Shown here piece by piece: positions 9,891 to 17,344 of a DNA stretch of 64,000 nt. The stretch covers positions 1 through 64,000 of the forward strand of contig JANQGE010000030.1 of the NCBI GenBank assembly GCA_028277485.1, given 5' to 3'. The notes beneath the pieces were generated by a model that was not told the DNA's origin, ran no database searches, and worked only from the letters and a program-made list of their open reading frames with translations. The translations under genes were made by a program, and so were the position numbers. Source of the stretch: Chlorobium sp. (lineage in GTDB: Bacteria; Bacteroidota; Chlorobiia; Chlorobiales; Chlorobiaceae). The stretch's first letter is position 1. Each line of letters starts with the position of its first letter.

Positions 9891-10220
9891 ATGACAAAAA
9901 CAGAGGTTAATGGAGCGGTAAACGTACAGGTTACCTTGAGACATACAAATAATCATCGTGACATAGAACAGTATGCCCGTGATGCCGTCCAGGCTTTTGG
10001 CAAGATTTTCAACGGGATTGTCAACTCTCATGTGATACTGGATCATCAGAAAAACGATTTTGAGAAAAACAAGCTTGCTGAAATAACAGTTCATGTTCCA
10101 CAAAACGTTCTCGTTGCCAGGGAAGCTGCGTCAACTTATGAACAAGCAATCGACAGTTGTGTGAATGCAATGGGGAGACAATTGAGGAAGTACAAGGATA
10201 AACTGCTGGATCACAGGTAA
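9891..10220 (+). CDS. hpf: ribosome hibernation promoting factor, short form
   Basis: The 109-residue product has the single RaiA/HPF domain that binds the decoding centre of the 30S subunit and stops translation in resting cells. Typical elements are VNVQVTLRHTNNHRDIEQYA, the VILDHQKNDFEKNKLAEITV strand region and the basic MGRQLRKYKDKL helix. ATG 9891 is chosen because a strong AAGGAGG (9879-9885) precedes it; an upstream in-frame codon at 9846 lacks this. No C-terminal dimerisation domain is present. It lies between xerC and hprK. Confidence 0.9.
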   Translation: MTKTEVNGAVNVQVTLRHTNNHRDIEQYARDAVQAFGKIFNGIVNSHVILDHQKNDFEKNKLAEITVHVPQNVLVAREAASTYEQAIDSCVNAMGRQLRKYKDKLLDHR

Positions 10221-10234
10221 AAATTCGCATACGA

Positions 10235-10259
10235 CAGGGCCGGAAATCCGGCCCTGTTC
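10235..10259 (+). terminator. hairpin after hpf
   Basis: A 9-bp perfect stem CAGGGCCGG / CCGGCCCTG with loop AAAT lies 15 bp after the hpf stop. The T-run after it is short (GTTCC), so it may be an incomplete terminator. Confidence 0.7.
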
Positions 10260-10290
10260 CACTTTGAACGCACCTCTTAGCTCTACTACC

Positions 10291-11310
10291 ATGAACTTTG
10301 ATCAGAAAGGCCTGAAGAAGCGATCGATGACGGTTGCATATTTTTTCGATAACATCAACAAAACCATCGATATAAAACTTCGGCGGCTGAACAAGGTCGA
10401 TGAACAGAAAAGGCGTATTTATGACAGGGATCTTCACCGCCCCGGCCTTGCTCTTGCGGGTTTCACCAATCTTTTTACGTATAAGAGGGTGCAGATCCTT
10501 GGAAATACCGAGACTCGGTTCCTCAATCAGCTTGATAAAAAGGCAAAGAAAACAGCTTTTGAAAATATCGTAAAGTATAAAGTTCCGTGCATCATCCTTA
10601 CCAGCAACAACAAGCTTGATCCCTTTCTGCTCAATATGGCGACCGAAGCCGGTATTCCGGTTTTTGCAACCCGTAACTCTTCTACAAGAACCATATTTCT
10701 GATTACGGATTTTCTCGTTGACCGGTTTTCGGTGTACCAACAGTATCATGGTTCAATGGTTGATGTTTACGGAGTAGGTGTTTTCCTTGTTGGAAAAAGC
10801 GGCCTCGGCAAGTCCGAAGTTGCTCTTGACCTGGTGGAGAGGGGGCACCGGCTGGTTGCGGATGATGTCGTTGTGATCAACCGCAAGGGAGAGAAGGTGC
10901 TGATCGCATCCGGGAATCACATTATCGGTCACTTTATGGAAATCCGCGGGCTCGGTGTGGTGGATGTGAAGGCGACATTCGGCATAAGGGCGGTAAGGGA
11001 AAAAAAGGTTGTGCAGGTAGTTGTTGAGCTGCTGGAGTGGAAGGAAGCCATGGATTATGAGCGTCTTGGGCTTGATACAAAAACGACAAAGATTCTCGGT
11101 GTTGAGGTGCCTCTTGTTCAGTTGCCGATCAATCCGGGAAAAAATATTACCGTTATCATAGAGGTTGTTGCCCTCAACTATCTGTTAAAACAATACTCGG
11201 GGTATGTGGCGGCAGAGGCGCTTGAAAAAAGAATCAAAACCTGCATCGATGATGAGTCGATGCTGAAAACAAGGTTCGGAAGTAACTATTTCTCCAAAGA
11301 TTATGAGTAG
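10291..11310 (+). CDS. hprK: HPr kinase/phosphorylase
   Basis: HprK phosphorylates and dephosphorylates HPr on serine. The 339-residue protein shows the N-terminal DRTGG-like domain, then Walker A VGKSGLGKSEVALDLVERGH near residue 157, the RLVADDVVVINR segment, the HprK signature MEIRGLGVVDVKATFG, and a basic C-terminal helix. ATG 10291 (MNFDQKGLKKRSM) is preferred to a TTG at 10264. No HPr or other PTS gene is visible in the window, so its partner is unknown. It overlaps the next gene by 8 bp. Confidence 0.93.
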   Translation: MNFDQKGLKKRSMTVAYFFDNINKTIDIKLRRLNKVDEQKRRIYDRDLHRPGLALAGFTNLFTYKRVQILGNTETRFLNQLDKKAKKTAFENIVKYKVPCIILTSNNKLDPFLLNMATEAGIPVFATRNSSTRTIFLITDFLVDRFSVYQQYHGSMVDVYGVGVFLVGKSGLGKSEVALDLVERGHRLVADDVVVINRKGEKVLIASGNHIIGHFMEIRGLGVVDVKATFGIRAVREKKVVQVVVELLEWKEAMDYERLGLDTKTTKILGVEVPLVQLPINPGKNITVIIEVVALNYLLKQYSGYVAAEALEKRIKTCIDDESMLKTRFGSNYFSKDYE

Positions 11311-13102
11311 AGAGGCAGTTCGCAGCAGTTTTTCGAGATGTCGTAAAGCGGTGGAAGCGTTGTTTCCTGTCTTGACGGCGTTTTTCATCGTTGTCCTGGC
11401 AGGCTGTTCGGGACAGAAGCCTGCGGCGGGAGGATCGGCCGGTGATTCCACGCTGGTGATCGCCATGCTCGGTGACGCCAACTATCTCAATCCTGTAATC
11501 GGCGCGTCGGTAACATCGAGAAATGTGTACGGGCTCCTTTATCCGGGGCTGCTGCAAAGTGAGTTCGATACAACGTCGGGCCTCCTGAATTTTGTTGCCC
11601 TGGAGAGGAAGCTGAGAGAAGAGGCACCCCAATCACAGCAGGATAAGCCGCGGGGGGCATTGGCCAGGACCTGGAAAATGAGTGATGATAACCGTTCCAT
11701 AACCTATACGCTCAGAAACGATGCGCGATGGAATGACGGCGCACCGGTAACGTCGCATGATTTTAAGTTTACTTATACGCTTTATGGTAACCCTGTTATT
11801 GCCAGTCCCCGGCAGCAATTCCTTGCCGAGCTTGTAGGTGCCGACAAGGGTGAAATTGATTTCGACAGGGCGATCCAGACGCCGGACGACACGACCCTGG
11901 TGTTCAACTTCTACAAGCGGATTCCCGAGTCTCTGGCCCTTTTTCATACGTCACTCACGCCTCTCCCGAAACACAAATGGGAAAATGTGCCGCCTAGAGA
12001 GTTCCGGCATTCTCCTCTTAACCAGAAGCCGTTGGGCGCCGGACCCTATGTTCTTCAAGACTGGCTGAAACAGCAGCAGATCGTGCTGGCTTCAAATCCG
12101 CTGTGCAACCTTCCCAAACCTGGCAACATACCGCGCATCATGTTCCGGGTTGTTCCCGACTACACGGTACGCCTTGCCCAGCTCCAAACGGGAGCCGTTG
12201 ATGTTGTTGAGAACATAAGACCGGAAGATTTTGATGGGTTGGAACGCTCAAAGACCGGAGTAGAAATCAAGGCGGTTGGTTTGCGTGTTTATGACTATGT
12301 CGGATGGTCGAATATCGACCAGGAAGCCTATCACGGGGACGGGACGATACAGCCCCATCCTCTTTTCGGTTCCGCGAAGGTACGGCGTGCGCTGACTCTG
12401 GCCGTCGATCGACAGTCAATTCTCGACGGTTATCTTGGAGAGTATGGTGTTATAGCCAGTACCGATATTTCTCCGTCGCTGAAATGGGCGTATAACGATA
12501 AAGTGATTCCCTATCCCTATGATCCGGCCGAAGCTGTCAGGCTTCTGGAAGAAGAGGGCTGGATGCCGGGGCCGGACGGTATACGTGAGAAAAACGGCAG
12601 AAAGTTCAGCTTTGTGCTCTACACCAATGCCGGGAACGCGAGAAGAAATTTCGCAAGTGTTATTATTCAGCAGAATCTCAGGGAGATTGGTATTGATTGC
12701 CAGCTGGATGTCCAGGAGTCAAATGTCTTTTTTGAGAACCTTCGTCTGCGTAGAATCGACGCGTGGATGGCCGGATGGTCGATAGGGCTTGAAATAGATC
12801 CGCTCGACAGCTGGGGGTCCGACCTGGAAAAGAGCAGGTTCAATTTTACCGGTTACCGCAACCCGAGAATCGATGAGCTTTGTGAGCTTGCTAAAAGCGA
12901 GCTGAACCTGCAGGACGCCAGGCCCTACTGGATGGAGTACCAGGAAATTCTGCACCGTGATCAGCCAACAACTTTTCTTTACTGGATAAAGGAAGCACAG
13001 GGTTTTAGCCGGAGGATCAAAGGCGAGGAATTGAACATACTCAGTACATTTTATAACATCGATGACTGGACGCTTTCTCCGTCGGCAAGCGTGGCGGAGT
13101 AG
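11303..13102 (+). CDS. oligopeptide-type ABC transporter substrate-binding lipoprotein
   Basis: The 599-residue protein starts with a signal peptide and lipobox (VVLAGCSGQ, Cys about 34), so it is membrane-anchored outside the cytoplasm. The body is the SBP family 5 fold (DppA/OppA): RTWKMSDDNRSITYTLRNDA and WNDGAPVTSHDFKFTY near the N-terminus, PLGAGPYVL in the middle, and VRRALTLAVDRQSIL later. The likely ligand is a peptide or a nickel or sugar-like compound; the sequence does not decide. It starts inside the end of hprK and is followed by its permease, 30 bp downstream. Confidence 0.88.
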   Translation: MSREAVRSSFSRCRKAVEALFPVLTAFFIVVLAGCSGQKPAAGGSAGDSTLVIAMLGDANYLNPVIGASVTSRNVYGLLYPGLLQSEFDTTSGLLNFVALERKLREEAPQSQQDKPRGALARTWKMSDDNRSITYTLRNDARWNDGAPVTSHDFKFTYTLYGNPVIASPRQQFLAELVGADKGEIDFDRAIQTPDDTTLVFNFYKRIPESLALFHTSLTPLPKHKWENVPPREFRHSPLNQKPLGAGPYVLQDWLKQQQIVLASNPLCNLPKPGNIPRIMFRVVPDYTVRLAQLQTGAVDVVENIRPEDFDGLERSKTGVEIKAVGLRVYDYVGWSNIDQEAYHGDGTIQPHPLFGSAKVRRALTLAVDRQSILDGYLGEYGVIASTDISPSLKWAYNDKVIPYPYDPAEAVRLLEEEGWMPGPDGIREKNGRKFSFVLYTNAGNARRNFASVIIQQNLREIGIDCQLDVQESNVFFENLRLRRIDAWMAGWSIGLEIDPLDSWGSDLEKSRFNFTGYRNPRIDELCELAKSELNLQDARPYWMEYQEILHRDQPTTFLYWIKEAQGFSRRIKGEELNILSTFYNIDDWTLSPSASVAE

Positions 13103-13132
13103 GGAAGAAAAGTCAAAGGGTAAAAGTCAAAA

Positions 13133-14098
13133 ATGCTCATCTATATAGCACGCCGTTTACTGGTTGCAATCCCTTTGGTATTCGGTGTCCTGACATTGAC
13201 CTTTTTCATTATCCGGCTTGCTCCGGGTGATCCGGCAGCCCTGTTCATCCAGCCAGGGATAAGCCCGAAAGTGGCCGATCAGATTCGTGAGCAGTACGGA
13301 TTAAATGATCCGTTGCTGATCCAGTACGTCAAATGGCTCGGCAGCGTACTTCAGGGGGATTTCGGCCGCAGCTTCAGCCGTGCCCAGCAACCTGTTTTCG
13401 ACGTTATAGCACAGGCGCTGCCGGTTACCATAACCATCGCCCTGCTTACTCTTGCAGCCAACTTTATCCTGGGCATTTTCATAGGGGTGATCTCGGCGGT
13501 GAAGCAAAACAGTTATCTCGACAGGTTCCTGACAGTTGGCGCGCTTTTTTTCTACTCGATGCCGGAGTTCTGGTTCGCCCTGATGATGATCATTGTTTTT
13601 GCGCTGAAACTGCAGATTTTCCCGGCATCGGGGCTGAACGAGGTGGGCGCTGAATCTTACGGCCCTTTCAGGTTTCTGCTGGACAGGTTGTGGCATCTTG
13701 TGCTGCCCGTAACGGTACTGAGCATCAATGGGGCGGCCGGCATAGCGCGTTATGTGCGGGGAAGCATGCTCGAAGTGATACGTCAGGACTATATCCGGAC
13801 TGCCCGTGCGAAAGGCCTTCCTGAAAAAGTGGTGATTACCCGCCATGCCCTGCGCAACGCTCTTTTACCGGTTATTACCCTGATGGGCGGGTCATTGCCG
13901 TTTATATTCAGCGGAGCGTTGTTTATCGAAGTTATTTTTGCGTTTCCCGGGATGGGGCGTGTGACTGTTGAGGCCATTTTTGCCCGTGATTACCCGTTGA
14001 TTATCGCGAATACTTTTGTATCCGGTACCTTGATCATTATCGGCAACCTCGTGGCAGATGTTCTGTATGCTGTCGTTGATCCGAGAATCAAACTGTAG
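13133..14098 (+). CDS. oligopeptide-type ABC transporter permease (DppB/OppB family)
   Basis: The 321-residue integral membrane protein begins with MLIYIARRLLVAIPLVFGVL and has the N-terminal IRLAPGDPA motif of DppB-type permeases. About six membrane helices follow. The EAA-loop, which contacts the ATPase, is DYIRTARAKGLPEKVVITRH near residue 220. It follows the binding lipoprotein by 30 bp. The expected second permease (DppC) and ATPase genes are not next to it, because ruvB follows, so they must be elsewhere or shared. Confidence 0.9.
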   Translation: MLIYIARRLLVAIPLVFGVLTLTFFIIRLAPGDPAALFIQPGISPKVADQIREQYGLNDPLLIQYVKWLGSVLQGDFGRSFSRAQQPVFDVIAQALPVTITIALLTLAANFILGIFIGVISAVKQNSYLDRFLTVGALFFYSMPEFWFALMMIIVFALKLQIFPASGLNEVGAESYGPFRFLLDRLWHLVLPVTVLSINGAAGIARYVRGSMLEVIRQDYIRTARAKGLPEKVVITRHALRNALLPVITLMGGSLPFIFSGALFIEVIFAFPGMGRVTVEAIFARDYPLIIANTFVSGTLIIIGNLVADVLYAVVDPRIKL

Positions 14099-14131
14099 AC
14101 CGGATATGCAAACCCTTTTTCTGTCGTTGCC

Positions 14132-15163
14132 GTGCGTGAAGAACTGTTGAATACCCCTGCCGGTCCTGCCGAAGAGAAATTCGAGGAACAGATTCGTCCT
14201 CTTTCGCTCGGCGATTTTGCCGGGCAACCCCGGCTGACCGATAACCTGCGGGTGTTTATCGCAGCGGCAAGGAAGAGAGGAGAAGCCTTGGACCATGTGC
14301 TGTTTTCCGGCCCGCCGGGGCTGGGAAAGACAACGCTTGCGCATATTATCGCGGCGGAACTGGGGGGTGGAATAAGGGTGTCGTCCGGTCCGCTGCTCGA
14401 TAAACCCGGAAACCTTGCAGGTATTCTTACGAGCCTCAACAAAGGCGATGTGTTGTTTATTGATGAGATTCACAGGCTCACGCCGGCGGTCGAGGAGTAT
14501 CTTTATTCCGCCATGGAGGATTTTCGTATCGATATTCTTCTGGAAAGCGGCCCTTCGGCGCGTGCCGTGCAGCTGAAACTCGAGCCCTTTACGCTGGTCG
14601 GGGCAACAACCAGAGCGGGTATGCTGACATCGCCGCTACGCGCACGTTTCGGCATATCGAACCGTCTGGATTACTACTCTTCTGATGTTCTGGAGCGTAT
14701 TGTCGTCAGGACGGCAACGATACTCGGGGTTGTTATTGAGGGAAACGCCGCCGCTGAAATCGCCCGGCGTTCGCGGGGTACCCCCCGTATCGCGAATCGT
14801 CTTCTGAAGCGTGCCCGCGACTTTGCACAAGTCGATGATTCCTCGACCGTTACGACAGAACTTGCGAAGAAAACTCTTGCCGCACTTGAAATTGATGATG
14901 ACGGTCTTGATGACATGGATAAAAAAATCATGCAGACCCTCATCGAAAAGTTCAACGGCGGACCGGTGGGTATATCTTCTCTTGCCGTCTCGGTAGGGGA
15001 AGAGCAGGATACGATAGCGGAGGTCTATGAACCATATCTTATCCAGGCTGGTTTTATTGCGCGGACTCCCAGAGGGAGGGTGGCGACAAAAAACGCTTAT
15101 GTGAAATTTACCGGTTCTTGTCCTGATTCGCGGGGTGACGGTCCGTTGTTTAAGGGGGAATAG
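14132..15163 (+). CDS. ruvB: Holliday junction branch migration helicase RuvB
   Basis: RuvB is the hexameric motor of the RuvABC complex. The 343-residue protein has the RuvB N-terminus IRPLSLGDFAGQPRLTDNLR, Walker A GPPGLGKT at 60-67, Walker B FIDEIHRL near 110, sensor 1 GATTRAGMLTSPLRARFG with the arginine finger, and the C-terminal winged helix ending QAGFIARTPRGRVAT. The start is GTG 14132 in the sequence; no better ATG fits the family N-terminus. ruvA and ruvC are not nearby. Confidence 0.95.
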   Translation: MREELLNTPAGPAEEKFEEQIRPLSLGDFAGQPRLTDNLRVFIAAARKRGEALDHVLFSGPPGLGKTTLAHIIAAELGGGIRVSSGPLLDKPGNLAGILTSLNKGDVLFIDEIHRLTPAVEEYLYSAMEDFRIDILLESGPSARAVQLKLEPFTLVGATTRAGMLTSPLRARFGISNRLDYYSSDVLERIVVRTATILGVVIEGNAAAEIARRSRGTPRIANRLLKRARDFAQVDDSSTVTTELAKKTLAALEIDDDGLDDMDKKIMQTLIEKFNGGPVGISSLAVSVGEEQDTIAEVYEPYLIQAGFIARTPRGRVATKNAYVKFTGSCPDSRGDGPLFKGE

Positions 15164-15207
15164 GGAATAATCATGACACAGGTCAACAGTTTTTTAGGCG
15201 AGATATT

Positions 15208-16905
15208 ATGAGCGCGCACACCCGTTATCTTTATTTTCTGTTGTTTCTTGCCGGTTTTATTCTCACCGGATGCACGGGTAGTGCATCTGTCGGGAAAACA
15301 AGTCAGGTTCCAGCCGATTCTCTTGCCAATGCATCAAAAGACCTCTTTGTCAAAGGAGTCTTTTCTGCAGCCGGTGGAAATTATGCCGATGCTATAACAC
15401 GGTACCGGGAAGTTCTGGCCGCGGAACCGGAAAACGCAGCTGTGCATTTTTCTCTTTCAAAAGCTTTCATTGCGATGTCGGAACCTGATTCCGCAAGATA
15501 TCACGGAGAAAAAGCTGTTCTGTATAATCCGGTAAACAAATTTTACCGGCAACTGCTTGCCGGGATCTATTTCGATATGAAATCTTTCCGTGAAGCGGCC
15601 GTCCAGTTTGAACGGCTTGCTGAAACGGACCCTTCGGACACCCGAGCCCTTTTTTATCTTGCGCATGCATACCTTGGGGACGAAATGCATGAACAAGCCC
15701 TGAAAACTTTTGCGCGTATTCTATTGCTTGATCCGACGAACGAAAAAGCTCTGGTTCAGTCGCTATGGCTGGAGCTCAAGTTGAAGCAATACGGTGGGGC
15801 AATTCACAGCCTGAAAAACCTGATAGAGCAGAGTGGCGGGAACGACAAACTGCAGCTCACACTCGGTGAACTGTATTCCCGGTCAGGCAAGCCCGACAAG
15901 GCCCAGGAGGTATTCAGGAAGATGGTTGGCGAAAAACCCTCATTTATTCCTGCCTGGATAGCGCTTTTTGAAACGCATATCGAGCAGGGTGAACAGGAGC
16001 TTTTTCTGAAAGAACTGCGGCGCTTTTATGCTATTGACGACATCAGCTTTTCCCGGAAAATTGAGCTGATAAAGCTTTTCATGTTTCGAGCGGAAAATGA
16101 TGAGGGTTATAATGAGCCCGTCAACATCATGACGGAGGAACTGGCCGTGCGTTATCCGCAGAATGCTTCGGTCTATGTTCTCAGGGGCATGTTGCTGCTC
16201 GCTCGGAAAGATTTCCGTCAGGCAGGAGAGGATTTTCAGAAAGCTCTGGATCTTGATCCGCATGATATCTTTACATGGGAGGAGCTTGCCTCGGCCTATA
16301 TGTCACAGGATCAGTACCATCATGTTTTTTATACCGTTTCGCAGGCCCAAAAAGCCACCGGCCGTTCATCGTTGCGGCTTGAAGTGTTTAAGGGATATGC
16401 GCTGTTTCGTTCAGGGGTTTACCTGAAATCGGCGGAAATCCTTGAGAACGCCCTTGCCTATGAGAAACAAGAAGGCTCGCCGTGGCTGCTTGTTCAGGCG
16501 CATATTACGCGTGCAATGGTCTATGACAAGCTGCATGAGCCAATGAAAAGCATAGACGCCTACCGGAAGGTTCTGGGGATTGATCCGGAAAATGCATTGG
16601 CTCTGAATAACCTGGCATATCTCTATGCTGAAAGAGGGGAAAATCTCGATGAGGCAATGGAATATGCTTTACAGGCAGTCGCAGCCGAACCTGAAAATCC
16701 GGTTTTTCTCGATACACTCGGATGGCTTTACTACAAGACAGGTGACTACCGGAAAGCCCGTGAGATTATAGAAAAGGCGCTGTCCAAAGAGCCCGGTGAA
16801 CCTGAGATCTACGAACATCTGGCGGAGATCTACCGTTCGCTCGGCGAGGAAGCCAAAGCAAAGGAATACATCGATAAGGCACAGGAACTCAGAAACGGAG
16901 AGTGA
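15208..16905 (+). CDS. tetratricopeptide-repeat lipoprotein
   Basis: The 565-residue protein has a signal peptide with lipobox (ILTGCTGSA, Cys about 22) and then TPR repeats along nearly its whole length, for example YADAITRYREVLAAEPENAA, FREAAVQFERLAETDPSDTR and YRKAREIIEKALSKEPGEPE. Such proteins act as scaffolds at the outer or inner membrane; the partner cannot be read from the sequence. It closes the plus-strand run that begins with the methyltransferase, 44 bp after ruvB. The start ATG 15208 is preceded by a weak AGGCGAG. Confidence 0.85.
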   Translation: MSAHTRYLYFLLFLAGFILTGCTGSASVGKTSQVPADSLANASKDLFVKGVFSAAGGNYADAITRYREVLAAEPENAAVHFSLSKAFIAMSEPDSARYHGEKAVLYNPVNKFYRQLLAGIYFDMKSFREAAVQFERLAETDPSDTRALFYLAHAYLGDEMHEQALKTFARILLLDPTNEKALVQSLWLELKLKQYGGAIHSLKNLIEQSGGNDKLQLTLGELYSRSGKPDKAQEVFRKMVGEKPSFIPAWIALFETHIEQGEQELFLKELRRFYAIDDISFSRKIELIKLFMFRAENDEGYNEPVNIMTEELAVRYPQNASVYVLRGMLLLARKDFRQAGEDFQKALDLDPHDIFTWEELASAYMSQDQYHHVFYTVSQAQKATGRSSLRLEVFKGYALFRSGVYLKSAEILENALAYEKQEGSPWLLVQAHITRAMVYDKLHEPMKSIDAYRKVLGIDPENALALNNLAYLYAERGENLDEAMEYALQAVAAEPENPVFLDTLGWLYYKTGDYRKAREIIEKALSKEPGEPEIYEHLAEIYRSLGEEAKAKEYIDKAQELRNGE

Positions 16906-17172
16906 GAGTATAGAGGTGCCCATAAAGTATAGGCCCTATAACCTGAATAATTCACCAAAGGAAGAAAAAAACTTAATCGGGAATCGGGGTCGGGATCGGG
17001 TTTCGGGGTCGAAAGGGAATCAGTTGGCAGTCGGCAGTATTCAGTAGGCAATATGCAGTAAAAAAAAGGAGTTAGGGAAAAGAAAAGATCGATTCCCGAT
17101 CCCGATAGCGACGGCGAACCCCGAAAGAAGAACAGTCGGGAGTCGGGTGTTTGAACTCTCATGAATTATTCA
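16906..17172. repeat. ATCGGG-rich dispersed repeat with inverted ends
   Basis: The gap after the TPR gene contains AACCTGAATAATTCAC (16939-16954) and its near reverse complement at 17159-17173 (ATGAATTATTCAG). Between them are runs such as GGGAATCGGGGTCGGGATCG, GGCAGTCGGCAGTATTCAGT and CCGATAGCGACGGCGAACCC. Similar sequence recurs at 45010-45160, 52830-52880, 54650-55085 and 63928-64000. A decayed GAGGTGCCC end is present at 16913. No gene is seen. Confidence 0.65.
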
Positions 17173-17178
17173 GAGCAT

Positions 17179-17213
17179 AAAAAAAGGTGCATCGATATGT
17201 TCGACGCACCTTT
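17179..17213 (-). terminator. rho-independent terminator of nifJ
   Basis: Read on the minus strand, the stem CAAAGGTGC / GCACCTTT (with inner TCGA pairs) is followed by TTTTTTT. It lies about 60 bp beyond the nifJ stop. Confidence 0.8.
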
Positions 17214-17266
17214 GTGCAGTTTCAGGCTGCTTGTAAAATCCTGAGCTTAATCGTTCCCGAATTTTC

Positions 17267-17344
17267 TTGCCAGATCAGGATGACTTTTCTTGGGCATACG
17301 GAAACGGTTTTCCATGTTCAGGAACTGTTTGATGGGAATTTTCG
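17267..17344. repeat. partial duplication of the nifJ 3' end (left copy)
   Basis: This 78-bp stretch matches 17436-17513 with about 4 mismatches at a constant offset of 169. The flanking CGTTCCCGAATTTTCTTGC (17252-17270) also recurs at 17352-17370. In the alternative minus-strand frame the left copy still encodes KIPIKQFLNMENRFR, then PDLARKFGND and a stop, which shows that it derives from the nifJ end. Confidence 0.9.
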
